From NCBI RefSeq assembly GCF_018812025.1, contig NC_063052.1:14905501-14969500 (forward strand): a stretch of DNA of 64,000 nucleotides, given 5' to 3'. Below, piece by piece: positions 46,139 through 58,029 of the stretch. Position 1 is the stretch's first letter. Each line of letters opens with the position of its first letter. A program made the translations under genes and the position numbers. The notes beneath the pieces are model-generated. The model saw nothing but the letters and a program-made list of their open reading frames with translations. It searched no databases and was not told the DNA's origin. The DNA comes from Megalobrama amblycephala. Taxonomy: Eukaryota; Chordata; Actinopteri; Cypriniformes; Xenocyprididae.

Positions 46139-49100
46139 GTACCAGAAGCACAGATCTTGACAGCAGTTCTGAATTGTTTAATGTATTTATAGTTTTTATT
46201 TGTAAAGCATATCTGGTCTGTTTTGATGAGTCCACAGGGCATTGTCTATAACTCTACAGATTATCTAACAGAGAAGAACTCTGACGTTTCGGGGATTTTT
46301 CTTCATGGGAAATATATTCTCATAGGAGTAGAGTGGCATTAGCCTTGGCAAACTGCACATAGATGCAGTCTGAAATATATAATATGTTACAGTTTTAGCT
46401 TTTGCCTCCTCCAGTTTTGAGTTTGTTTTTTCTTCTGTGTTTTCAGAATTTTTATATTTAGTTTAACTAATATTTATTTATTGACAAAAGTATTCTACTT
46501 CAGTTAGTGGTTTTGTAATACAGTATGTAGTTTAAATAGTGGCATAATAATATAAATAAATAATCATGGTAATAATAATTCTTATTATAAGCAGTAATAT
46601 TTTTATTGTATTTTTTTTTTTTTTTTTTTAAGTCATTATTGTGTCAAATAGCAGAAATAAGACAAAATATAGCTGTAAGCAGCAATTATCGCCCAAGCAC
46701 AAAGAGCATATAAGCCATGCAAACATGGCTGGGAGCATCAGACCAAATGCAACAACAAACATGTAACAACATTTTGAGATGATTTTAGGCAAATTGGCTG
46801 AGAAATCATAAATACAGTCATTAGAAATATGATTGAAAGGTTTATCACAGTTGACCAATAGGTGGCGCTGTGACCAAATTGATGTATTGTGGTCAGAGTG
46901 AGGTGACAACGAAACGTGCAAAGTTTGGTGTCAATATGCCAAAGCATTGCAGAGATACAGCTTCAAGAGTCGTTTTTTGCATCATGCCTCAACTTCGTTG
47001 CTTCGGTATTTCGAAAACAAAAACGAATCGAGTTGAATTCCATAACTTTTTGTCGGCACATTCTGATGATGATGCAATTAAATTTTGGTGAAAATTAGAG
47101 CAACGGTGTATGAGTAGATTGAAAAAGTAGGTTTTTAAAGAAAATCAAAATGGCGGACAGGAAGTTCGACCGACTATGACAAAATTGGTATCTATGTTCT
47201 CGGCATGACCCAAGAAATCTATTGAGACCATTACAATAGGTTAATATAGTCAAAAGGATTGATCTTTTTATTTCATCACCAAAGTCTCAAATCTCAGAAG
47301 TCCAAAATTCTCCTCCACCGTTTAAAAGTTTAATACAGTAAAAACTGTTAAAAAATGTGAAATATTTTTACAATGTAAAATAGCTGTTTTCTATGTGAAT
47401 ATACAGTAAAGTGTAATTTAAATCCTGTGATCAAAGCTGAATTTTCAGCATCGATACTCCAGCAGTGTTAATTTTGACAGCAAATTTTGATTTAGTTTTA
47501 GTCATATTTTAGTCATCGGAAATTGTTTTAGTTTTAGTCTAGTTTTAGTCGACTAAAATCTTATTTATTTAAATTGTAAAGCATTAATAAGCATTTCTCT
47601 AACAATACACAGATCCAATACACTGATACACATCTGATATTCTCCAAACTGTTTATGTTCACTTAAGACAACCAGCTGTACTCGCCAAAACTGACGTTTT
47701 TGACCGTTTAAGTGCAAAACGACACAAGAGAGCTCAATTCAGTGCTTTTCAGGGATTGACACAATTATCATTGAGGTACTATTATAGTTTTTGTTAAAAA
47801 AAATATTTTTAAAATAGTTTTTCTGCTTTCATTGTAATTTTAGTTTAGTAATTTTTTGTGTTTGTCTTTTAGTTTTTGCTTTTAAACGTCATTATAGTTT
47901 TTTTATTTCTGTTTTAGTAATTTAAGTACATCAGGTTAAGCCAAAGCTTGAAAAATAGATGAAATAAAATAATTTTTTATATTTTTATTTTTTATTTCAG
48001 TTAACGTTTATTTCAACTAATGAAGATTATAATAACCCTTATACTTGTAAATTATATAGAATAATGTGTGTATTTAACTTAATTAAATTAAGTTAAATAC
48101 AGTTTGTTGTGTAAACAAAATAACAATAATGACCAGGAAAAAATAATAATAATAAACCATCCCGAAAGACACTGTGACTCTTATTCTGAAATGTCTGCAG
48201 TCTGCTCATTTAAGTTCAGACGAGGGAGATAAAATATGCATTCTTACAACCGTCTAAAACACATTACCATATAAACATTGTGTAGTAAACACTGTCATAA
48301 TTCATCAACATGAGCTCATAAGCAATCGCTTGGCATAAATGTGCGTGAAGCAGTCTGAAGTGCTGCTGACCAGCCTGTAGAGGGCGCAACAGCGCCGCGT
48401 TTCCTGCGGTTAGTTCAGCGCGTTACACTTCAAATGTGCGCATCTTCCACACAGGACAGCAGTCCTGACTGGATATCTTCTAGATATCATTTTCGTTTAG
48501 TTTTTATTCGTTGACAAAAATGAGAGTAGATTTTAGTCATTCAAAACGCATTTTTATTTAGTCATCGTCTTGTTTTTCGTCCGTAAAAAATGTCGTTGAT
48601 GAAAATCATGACAAAAATTAACACTGTACTCCAGTCTTCAGTGTCACATGATTTGCTGCTCAAGACCTTTCCAACTCTGACGTCTCCAACAATGAATGTG
48701 ATTTCAAATCATCCTCAGTAATGCTGTTTATTCTATTACACTGATTTCTGTTTTGTTATTATCTCTCTTTGACTCTAAGGTGAATCTCAGAGCATGGAGG
48801 CGTTCGACCTTTTGCTGAGCGGTTCAGTGTCTGAATATGTGAAGACCAGCACATCTATTGGTGGAGAAGTGGCAAATCATGTAAGTGTTAGTGGTTGTGA
48901 ATATCACTTTTGAACAGACAGGTAGGAATACTGAGCAGAGGTAGATAATATAAGAATGAAGTCATTCTCAAGAGCTCTTAGTTTATCGACCAAATGACTG
49001 CAGACACTCACACACACCCATCAGTCCAGCTGTTCGTGAAGTCACAGCTGTCGCTTTCCAGGTTCACATAACTCTGCTATATTTGACAATTGGCTTTGTG

Positions 49101-52100
49101 CTATTCTGTTTCCCTGCAGCCCCGTTAAATCCATTTGCATCATAACAAATGGAAAGTGTTTTATTATAATCTGAAAGTAGGTGGAAAAAATGAAGGTTTG
49201 TTTAAACTTTATTTACAGAGACGACTTGGCTTGTTTTTTGCTGTTGGACTGGAAAAGTACTGTTTGACAGTGTTGTTTTATTAAGAAGGGTTATATTAAC
49301 TGCTGGATTGTTAAAAAATTATATAAAATGTTGCTAAAAAGTGTAAACATATTAAAAAACTCTTTTAGAGGTTGGTAAGATTTTTCTGCTCACCAAGGCT
49401 GCATTTATTTGATTAAAAATACAGTAATTTTGTGAAATATTTTTACAATTTAAAATAACCATTTTCTGTGTGAATATATAATGAAATGTAATTTATTTCT
49501 GTGATGCAAAGCTGAATTTGCAGCATCATTACTCCAGTCTTCAGTGTCACATGATCCTTCAGAAATCATTCTAATATGATGATCAGATTTTTTGCTCACA
49601 TCTGACACAGATCAGAATTTGTTGCACACGCATAAACACAAAAATCCGCATGAGATCCAAATTTTTTCTGAGCCACTTTCAAATGTGGTTTTAAATCAGA
49701 TGCATATCCGATATCTGGACATCTGACCTACGTCTAAACACATACAGTGACAGTCAAAAGTTTGGACACATTATAATTTTTAATGTTTAAGTCTCTTATG
49801 CTCATAAAGCCTGCATTTATTTGATCACAAATACAGAAAAAAACTGTAAAGTTGTGAAAAAATATTACAATTTAAAATAATGGTTTTCTGTTTTAATATA
49901 CTTTAAAATAGAATTTATTTCTGTGATCAAAGCTGAATTTGCAGCATCATTACTCCAGTCTTCAGTGTCACATGATCCTATAATGATCTAATATGATGAT
50001 TTATTATCAATGTTTAAAACAGTTGTGCTGCTTTATATATATATTATATATATTCAAAAGTTTGGGGTCAGGAATTTTTATTTTGACAGAAATTAATACT
50101 TTTATTATGCAAGGATGTGTTACATTGATAAAATGTGATAGTAAAAACTTATATTGTTATGCTGTTCTTTTTAACTTTTTATTCATTAATAAATCCTGAA
50201 AAAAGTATCACAGGTTCCAAAAAAATATTAAGCAGCACAACTGTTTCAAACATTGATAATAAATCATCATATTAGAATGATTTCTGAAGGATCATGTGAC
50301 ACTGAAGACTGGAGTAATGATGCTGAAAATTCAGCTTTGCATCATAGAAATAAATTCTACTTTAAAGTATATTAAAATTGAAACCCATTATTTTAAATTG
50401 CAATAATATTTCACAATATTACTGATTTTTCTGTATTTTTGATCAAATAAATGAAGCCTTGATGAGCATAAACATAAAAAAAAGTAATGTTCCCAAACTT
50501 TTGACCGGCACTGTATATCCGATTCCCCTTGGAATTCCAAGCCACCACAAGGCAAGAGCGACACGTTTGCCCACAGAGATAGCTTTGTTTACTGTTTTTA
50601 GTTGGTTCTTTTATATCTTTAATAAACCTTGGATCCAGCTTTCCCTCGTTTCTGATCACACCAACACAACCTGAACAAGACCTGACCATGAAACACTGGG
50701 GTATCAAACACTAATTAACAATTAAATTACAACAGTGGAACACCGGACAGGAAACAACATCTGCAATCAAAAAGACAACACTGGGCTTTATCCACAATAC
50801 TTTTATCATTTTATATTAAGATATTAATTTAATTGAAATCACTCCATTAGATGCCTCACAATCAGTGATTCTGTCCGGTCTGTTGTAACACAAGGTCGTT
50901 TGTGAGTCGACGGCCTGTAAGCAGCAGCTGAAATGTTAGGGTTTCTTTTTGACTGACAGACATTGGTAGCTAAAGAGCTGCTTGAGAAACGAGGCGCTGG
51001 ACAATGTTGTTAGTGTACACAGAGGCACAGTGGCTCTTTCTAGTGATGGAATGTAATATTATGAGAAGAGGGAGAGGGAACGGGTGAAAAAGAGCAGAAA
51101 GAAAGTGGGAGAGGGATGTATGTGTCCTCTTTGTTAACACTGGAATTCTCCTCAAGCTCAACTCCGAGAGGAAACATTTCCCTTTCAGTCTAATAAGAGA
51201 TGAGAAATGGCTCTATGACCGTGTGTGTGTGTGTGTGTGTGTGTGTGCGGGATCTTTCGCTCAGTGAAAAAGAAACTTTCTGCACTAAACGTTTGTGGGA
51301 ATTTTGTTTTTGTTTTAAACTTTTTAATTGCCAACAACCCCGAAATATAATGATCCCCTAAAGATGCTCTTCCTAAACTATAATTCATGTTTCATTATTA
51401 TAGTTTTTTGAAAAAAACAATATATGTATTTATAATGTTTATTTAAATAATACTATATATTATAATTTTTATTTAAATAATAATAATTTATATAATGCTA
51501 TACAGTATTATTTTAGTTTTATTAATACTTTAAATTGTTCATGTTTTTATATTTTAGTTAAATTTTTAGTCTTATGTGCTTTTGTCATTTTATTAGTTTT
51601 TTTTTTTTTTTTTTTTTTAAATATTGATATTTAGGTTTAATTTAAGTTTTAGTTAATTTTAGTTTTTATTTATTTCCAGTTTTAATGCTTCAGCTTAAAC
51701 TTAAATTCAGTTTATTTCCAAGGCAACATTTCTAATTTTTGTTTAGTTTTTCAACAATTTTTATTTTATTTTATTTTATTTTATTTTATTTTATTTTATT
51801 TTAATTTGCTTTATTTTATTTTAGCTTTATTTTTATTTTATTTTATTTTGCTTTATTTTATTTTACTTTATTTTATTTTATTTTGCTTTATTTTATTTTA
51901 TTTTAGCTTTATTTTTATTTTATTTATTTTGCTTTATTTTACTTTATTTTATTTTGCTTTTTTATTTTATTTTACTTTATTTTATTTTATTTTCCTTTAT
52001 TTTATTTTATTTTATTTTGCATTATTTTATTTTATTTTGCTTTATTTTATTTTATTTTATTTTAATTTGTTTTATTTTATTTTGCATTATTTTATTTTTT

Positions 52101-55073
52101 GCTTCATTTTATTTTATTTTATTTTATTTTATTTTAATTTGCTTTATTTTATTTTAGCTTTATTTTTATTTTATTTTATTTTGCTTTATTTTACTTTATT
52201 TTATTTTGCTTTTTTATTTTATTTTACTTTATTTTATTTTATTTTCCTTTATTTTATTTTATTTTATTTTGCATTATTTTATTTTATTTTGCTTTATTTT
52301 ATTTTATTTTATTTTAATTTGTTTTATTTTATTTTGCATTATTTTATTTTAATGTGCTTCATTTTTATTTTATTTTATTTTATTTTATTTTAATTTGCTT
52401 TATTTTATTTTAGCTTTATTTTTATTTTATTTTATTTTGCTTTATTTTACTTTATTTTATTTTATTTTGCTTTATTTTATTTTAATTTGCTTTATTTTAT
52501 TTTAGCTTTATTTTTATTTTATTTTATTTTGCTTTATTTTACTTTATTTTATTTTGCTTTTTTATTTTATTTTACTTTATTTTACTTTATTTTCCTTTAT
52601 TTTCCTTTATTTTATTTTATTTTATTTTGCATTATTTTATTTTATTTTATTTTATTTTATTTTGCTTTATTTTATTTTATTTTATTTTATTTTAGTTTGC
52701 TTTATTTTAATTTGTTTTATTTTATTTTGCATTATTTTATTTTAATGTGCTTCATTTTTATTTTATTTTATTTTATTTTGCTTTATTTTATTTTTTTGCA
52801 TTATTTTATTTAATTTTAGCTTTATTTTACTTTATTTTACTCATATTTTATTTTATTTTATTTGGTTAATGATAATAACTAATACTAAATATTATAATAC
52901 TTAAATAATATGAAATATTAGTTTTGTCCATGTATCTGCACAGCGTTTTTAACAGAAAAATGAGGTTATAACCAGGACACAAAATGTGATAACTGTAGTG
53001 AACTATAATTGCAGTTATTGTTTTCAATTCATTTGTGATTCTCATCAGATATTTTAGAAGAGCTCTAAAAAGAGCTCATCCGTTTCTCCTCTGCCACACA
53101 CGGCTGATCTGAACCGCAGCCTGATGGCTTGATATAACCCGGAGTCATGCAGAGGTGACCTTCTGAACCTGAAAGTGTGGGAATTACCGATGATAATTCC
53201 CATGAAGTGCCTTTACCTCGAAAGGCAACGTTCACCAATCTAAGTTTCTCATCAGTGCTGAAAGAGACGGTTTATCTCCTATAGTCAGCTCCTTTTAAGG
53301 TAAAACAGACCTCTATGGTTCTCCATGTTCTGCGAGAGGAAGTCTTTTCCTAAATGTGGGATTTGCCTCAATTTGTGTGTATGTGGTTCAGCTCTGTCCC
53401 ATTAGGCTTCACCTCATTTAGGAGATTCTTCAGCTTCAGGCACCTGATGTCCCTGCGGTTGATTTTTATATAACTTTACTATATGAAGGTCACATTAAGT
53501 CTTCAGACTTTACTCTTGCTGCTGCTCAAATACCTTTCATGGAGTTTGTGTTCCTAGAGCTTTCAGACGCTCAGACTTTCTGACTCGGTATGATATATCT
53601 TTCCTAACTGATCCAGTGTACGATTTTCGTTAAATGACGATCAAAACTATGAAAAGTCATTGAGGGGGTCAAGATTTTTGTAAATCATGCTAGAAACATG
53701 TTATTCTTGCTAACAATGTGTAAAACATGCTAAAAACATGCTAATTAATGCTAAAACATGATAGTAACATGCTAATTCATGTTAGAAATGTGCTAAAACA
53801 TGCTAGCAACATGTTAAATCATGTTAGCAACATGCTCATTCATGTGTTTTAAAATGTGCTAGCAACACCAAATCATGTTAGCAAAATACAAATTAATGCT
53901 TGCAACATGTTACAATGTCAACAGCATGTTAATTCATGCTAACAACATGTTAAAACATGTTAGCAAAATGCTAAGTCATGTTAGCAATGTGGTAAAATGT
54001 AAACAGTGTTAATTCATGCTAACAACATGTTAAAACATGTTAGCAAAATGCTAATTAATGCTAGCAATGTGGTAAAATGTAAGCAATGTTAATTCATGCT
54101 AAAAACATGTTAAAACATGTTAGCAACATTGTAATTCATGCTAGAAGCATGTTAACACATGTTAGCAACATGTTAACTCGTGTTAGCAAAATGCTAATTC
54201 ATGCTAGCAATGTGTTAAAACGTGATAGCAACATGCCAATTAAAGCTAACAACATGTTAAATAATGGTAACAACATGCTAAATCATGCTAGTGACATGTT
54301 AGAAACATGTTAATTCATGCCAAAATATGCTAAAACTTGCCAGCGACATGTTAAATAATCCTAGTAAAATGCTAATTCATGCAAACAGTGTGTTAAAACA
54401 TGTTAGCAAAATGCTAATTAATGCTAGAAATGTGTTAAAACATGCTAGCAAAATGTTAAATCATGCTAGTGAAATGCTAGAAACTTGTTAATTCATACTA
54501 ACAAATGTAAAACATGCCAGCAACATGTTAAATCATCCTATTAAAATGCTAATTCATGCTAACAATGTGCTAAAACATGTTAGTAACATGCTAATTAATG
54601 CTAGCAATGTGTTGAAACATAACATGCTAATTAATGCTAATAACATGTTAAATCATGTTAACATGTTAAGTAATGTGAACAATTTAAATCATGCTAAAAC
54701 ATGTTAACAACATGTTAATTCATGCTAGCAACGTGCTAAAACATGCTAGCAAAATGCTAAATCGTGTTAACAACATGCTAATTCATGCAGTGTGTTAAAA
54801 CATGTTAATTAATGCTAGCAATGTCTTTCTCTTTCCACTTCACTCAATTTAAAGCTTATAAAACTTTCAAAGTTTCATACGACTTTGTCAAGCCAACATC
54901 AAAGTTTGTCCCAGCGAACTTTACTCGTCTAGTTTTGATTGTGTGCTTTTCTAATGAAACTATGTAATTATTTGCTTGTTTTTTTTTATCAACAGGCAGA
55001 AATGGTGAACAATGCCCTGCAGATCCAGCGTACTTTCCTCAAAATGGCCATGACACACCAAGAGCCATCAAAG
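46015..55073 (+). CDS. cap2: Cyclase-associated protein 2-like gene, 5' part (first three coding exons)
   Basis: Coding exons 46015-46138, 48780-48880 and 54996-55073 splice in frame to 101 residues. CAP proteins bind actin monomers and cofilin-actin and recharge actin; CAP2 is the muscle- and heart-enriched paralogue. The start MEALVERLEQAVVRLEAVAV carries the N-terminal coiled coil with two RLE motifs (residues 7-9 and 14-16), which oligomerises CAP and binds adenylyl cyclase in yeast. Exon 2 (SMEAFDLLLSGSVSEYVKTS) and exon 3 (AEMVNNALQIQRTFLKMAM) match the start of the CAP helical folded domain. Assignment to cap2 rather than cap1 rests on position after rbm24. I found no further CAP exon before 64000, so the gene continues off the window. 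Confidence 0.88.
46667..47280. repeat. Dispersed repeat (family of 4833-5750)
   Basis: Starts ATAGCTGTAAGCAGCAATTA, contains CCAATAGGTGGCGCTGTGAC and AAGTTTGGTGTCAATATGCC. Confidence 0.55.
47330..48665. repeat. TGTCACATGATCC repeat interrupted by the hAT-type element
   Basis: 47330-47462 and 48627-48665 are consecutive pieces of the dispersed family (AGCTGAATTTTCAGCATCG before; CTCCAGTCTTCAGTGTCACA after). Confidence 0.75.
47463..48626. mobile_element. hAT-type non-autonomous element, 1164 bp, with 8-bp TSD
   Basis: Starts CAGTGTTAATTTTGACAG and ends GACAAAAATTAACACTG. It is flanked on both sides by TACTCCAG (47455-47462 and 48627-48634). CA(G)TG-type ends plus an exact 8-bp target duplication are hallmarks of the hAT superfamily. 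The interior is AT-rich, with TTTAGTTTTAGTC motifs near each end, and no transposase ORF. Confidence 0.9.
48780..48880 (+). CDS. cap2: cap2 coding exon 2
   Basis: Acceptor CTCTAAG ends at 48779, donor GTAAGTG at 48881. The phase-1 start gives GESQSMEAFDLLLSGSVSEY, then VKTSTSIGGEVANH, and it ends in phase 0. It corresponds to the conserved CAP segment with S-V/M-E-A-F-D. It lies 154 bp downstream of the hAT-type insertion. Confidence 0.9.
49375..49585. repeat. Partial TGTCACATGATCC repeat
   Basis: Core at 49540-49565. Starts at TTCTGCTCACCAAGGCTGCA and breaks off at TGATGATCAGATTTTTTGC. Confidence 0.7.
49746..50514. mobile_element. Fold-back element of the TGTCACATGATCC family
   Basis: Left CAGTGACAGTCAAAAGTTTG and right CAAACTTTTGACCGGCACTG are inverted. 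The core is present in both orientations (49960 and 50288). Confidence 0.8.
50520..51760. other. cap2 intron 2 without gene
   Basis: No exon found. Contains a (TG)n run at 51222-51248, a T21-type run at 51597-51618 and TTTTAGTT-rich DNA leading into the TTTTA array. Confidence 0.4.
51763..52870. repeat. (TTTTA)n pentanucleotide array, 1.1 kb
   Basis: TTTTA units with periodic TTTGC, TTTAC and TTAGC variants. Longer blocks (for example 51810-52020, 52140-52345 and 52480-52640) repeat with the same variant order, so whole segments were duplicated. FILFYF-type ORFs are artefacts. Confidence 0.97.
52880..53680. other. Non-repetitive part of cap2 intron 2
   Basis: No exon. 53040-53580 is balanced in composition, with CACACGGCTGATCTGAACCG near 53056 and GGGAATTACCGATGATAATT near 53179. 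Possible regulatory DNA, by contrast with flanking satellites only. Confidence 0.3.
53680..54830. repeat. CATGTTAGCAACATGCTAAT-type minisatellite, 1.15 kb
   Basis: Loosely periodic (about 15-20 bp, with 30-40 bp doublets) words: AACATGTTAAAACATG, TGCTAGCAA and GCTAATTCATG. Well diverged between copies. It ends 165 bp before cap2 exon 3. Confidence 0.92.
54996..55073 (+). CDS. cap2: cap2 coding exon 3
   Basis: Acceptor TTTTTTTTATCAACAG ends at 54995, donor GTACAA at 55074, 26 codons, phase 0 both ends. It encodes AEMVNNALQIQRTFLKMAMT followed by HQEPSK, matching the CAP HFCD helix AEMV-x-x-A-x-Q-x-QR-x-FL. Confidence 0.9.
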
Positions 55074-55387
55074 GTACAACCAAACCAGCATCTGTGTTTA
55101 ATTGCATGTACATTAAATTGGATGTAAACTTGTGTGACATTTCACAGTTTAATGGTCTTGAAGTAATCCCTCGCCGTGAAGCACTGTTAGCATATCTCAC
55201 ACTTAGAGTTTGTCATATTTTAAGCACTATAATACCAATGTTTAGCTTGACTAAAAGTGCCTGCTGGGAGAGTCTCTTCATATGACTCTGTCTGTGCAGT
55301 GTCAACAGATGTCTACCTGTTATGCCCTGTCTTGAAATACTAGAACAGGTTTTCCTGCTTGAATGTTGATTATTTTCCTCATATTCT

Positions 55388-55540
55388 CCATTGTTGCAGC
55401 TCCTCTCTTCCTAGTCTGTCAGTAACGCTCTGTTTAGTTCCTGTCTCTATGAAGCCCCTCCTTCTGAAAAGCACAATGTGCTCTGATTGGTCAGAATGGA
55501 ACGGAATGTGGGGCGGGACTTGGTCCATTGGTTGTTGATT
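55388..55540. repeat. Reverse-oriented fragment of the 20638-21067 element
   Basis: CAGTAACGCTCTGTTTAGTTC and AAAAGCACAATGTGCTCTGA are the complement of 20850-20945. It ends in CCATTGG and GATTGGCT next to the array that starts at 55617. Confidence 0.75.
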
Positions 55541-55616
55541 GGCTAAAGCCTAAAGTATACTTCAATTTTGAAGCGAACAATCATATGCATAGAGTCAAGT
55601 ACATAGCATCATGCAT

Positions 55617-56720
55617 TTGGGCGGAGTCTCTCTATAAGCACACTACATTCAGCCAATCAGAAGTGTGTGTGGGCGGAGTCTCTCTGCAAACGCACTGCAC
55701 TCAACCAATCAGAAGAGTGTGTGGGCGGAGTCTCTCTGCAAGCGCACTGCACTCGCAACCAAATCAATCCAAAATCACAGCCAATCAGAAGAGTGTGTGG
55801 GCAGAGTCTCTCTGCAAGCGCAATGCACTCGCAACCAAATCAATCCAAAATAACAGCCAATCAGAAGAGCATGTGGGCGGAGTCTCTCTGTAAGCGCACT
55901 GCACTCGCAACCAAATCAATCCAAAATCACAGCCAATCAGAAGAGTGTGTGGGCGGAGTCTCTCTATAAGCACACTACATTCAGCCAATCAGAAGTGTGT
56001 GTGGGCGGAGTCTCTCTGTAGGCGCACTGCACTCAGCCAATCAGAAGAGTGTGTGGGCGGAGTCTCTGCAAGCGCACTGCACTCAGCCAATCAGAAGAGT
56101 GTGTGGGCGGAGTCTCTCTGCAAGCGCACTGCACTCGCAACCAAATCAATCCAAAATAACAGCCAATCAGAAGAGTGTGTGGGCGGAGTCTCTCTGTAAG
56201 CGCACTGCACTCAGCCAACCAGAAGAGTGTGTGGGCGGAGTCTCTCTGTAAGCGCACTGCACTCAGCCAATCAGAAGAGTGTGTGGGCGGAGTCTCTCTG
56301 TAGGCGCACTGCACTCATCTAATCAGAAGTGTGTGTGGGCGGAGTCTCTCTGTAGGTGCACTGCACTCATCCAATCAGAAGAGTGTGTGGGCGGAGTCTC
56401 TCTGTAAGCGCACTGAACTCATCCAATCAGAAGGGTGTGTGGACGGAGTCTCTCTGTAGGCGCACTGCACTCATCCAATCAGAAGAGTGTGTGGGTGGAG
56501 TCTCTCTGTAAGCGCACTGCACTCATCCAATCAGAAGAGTGTGTGGGTGGAGTCTCTCTGTAAGCGCACTGCACTCATCCAATCAGAAGAGTGTGTGGGC
56601 AGAGTCTCTCTGTAAGCGCACTGCACTCATCCAATCAGAAGAGTGTGTGGGCAGAGTCTCTCTGTAAGCGCACTGCACTCATCCAATCAGAAGAGTGTGT
56701 GGGCGCAGTGCACTCGCAAT
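55617..56720 (+). repeat. CCAAT/GC-box minisatellite, forward array, about 20 copies
   Basis: Basic unit about 52 bp: AGCCAATCAGAAGAGTGTGT, then GGGCGGAGTCTCTCTG, then TAAGCGCACTGCACTC. Some units carry an extra 23-30 bp (AACCAAATCAATCCAAAAT). Each unit has a CCAAT box in NF-Y context (CCAATCAG) and a GC box (GGGCGGAG). CGRSLSVSALHS-type ORFs are repeat artefacts. Confidence 0.96.
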
Positions 56721-58029
56721 GAACGCTTGTTTGTTCACAGTCTGAACGTTCTTGTTTCCTTTCATTTATTTTCAAGATCTGAGGTGAATTATCCTGTCGC
56801 TTTCAATACAGCTATAAAGGTCATGCAAAATGATATTAAAACTCACTTAAGACGCTATAAACACTAAATAAAGCATATAATCAGCACCTGAGATTATCAT
56901 CGGCATACTTTGTTTGTATGTTGTATCTCATCAAAAAATGATTTCATCGCGTGCCGCAGCATCACAGCACATCTGGTTAGGACACGGTGTTAGAATAATA
57001 ACCTAAATATCTGTCTTTTATCACACTAAGCAATCGTGTGCTTCAAAAGACTTGACATATAGTGCATAAATTGTGTTGACTACTTAAAATAACAGCCTGA
57101 GGCTGAGTAAATAATGACAATTTTCATTCTCGGGTGAACTGTCCCTTTAAGGGTGATATAAATTCTCTGCTTTTCAACTTAAAAGCTCTGTTCTGCTGTG
57201 ATGCCGACCTGTTACTCTCCTCCATGCTATTCCGAGCGATGTGGTCAGCCATGCGACATTGGTTTCTGTTCACATAGGGATTACTTCTCCCGTTTAAAAA
57301 AATGCCAATGCGACACATTCCCAGTGCATTCACACAGTGGCCGGGGGGAAGTGCAGGGGGCCGGCGTGATGTCATGCCATCAGACTTTGGTTCACGTCGC
57401 CCAAACAGGAAGAAGATCTCAGGCCACAGGCTATTGGACGAGAGTGGGATGGAGAATCAGACTAATAAACACACAAGTGATGGGGAGAGAGTCTCAACAC
57501 GACTGTTTGTGGTCTTTAAAGAGTTTTGAGGTTTTTATTTTCACCACAGATTTACTATTTACTCTGTATGCGACACACTAATGGCCTTAAAGGGATAGTT
57601 CACCCAAAAATGAATCTTCTGTTATCATTTACTCACCCTCAGGTTGTTCCAAACTTGTGTAAAGTTTGTGCAACAGACATGAATGATCCCTAAAATCATG
57701 TGACTTGTTGAGGAGAACATAACATTCAAAAGTGGCACTAAAAATCTAACCAGTATTTAATGATATGACATGCAATTCCCAAGGAAATGTTCAGGCTGTT
57801 AGATTGTAGTAATGATTTTCCTTGACAGTCAGCTGAGGGATTTACTTCCTGTATTAAGTTGCAAGGTGAGGATTTTTTAAGTTCTGGTTGTAATAATATT
57901 TTTTTGCATTCCCTTCTCCAAACAAAAGAGAGGCTTGTTAAATTTTAGACTAAACACTATGTTTAAAAAAACTCGCACTGTACAATTTTCCAAATTTTTC
58001 AAATTTTTGTGTCATTTATTTTGGGAATG
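56721..58029. other. Spacer between opposed arrays
   Basis: No cap2 exon recognised. 57110-57150 and 57590-57660 carry the TTCACCC-type ends of the fold-back family (GGGTGAACTGTCCCTTTAA and AAAGGGATAGTTCACCCAAA) facing outward. 57180-57580 is otherwise non-repetitive; its ORFs show no known domain. Confidence 0.4.

Noticed and set aside
51806..52813. FILFYF-type hydrophobic ORF that might pass for a membrane protein
   Set aside because: Translation of the TTTTA array only.
57124..57581. Overlapping ORFs in the spacer between the opposed arrays
   Set aside because: No recognisable domain, no splice phase linking to cap2, and frames open on both strands over a short GC-richer patch.
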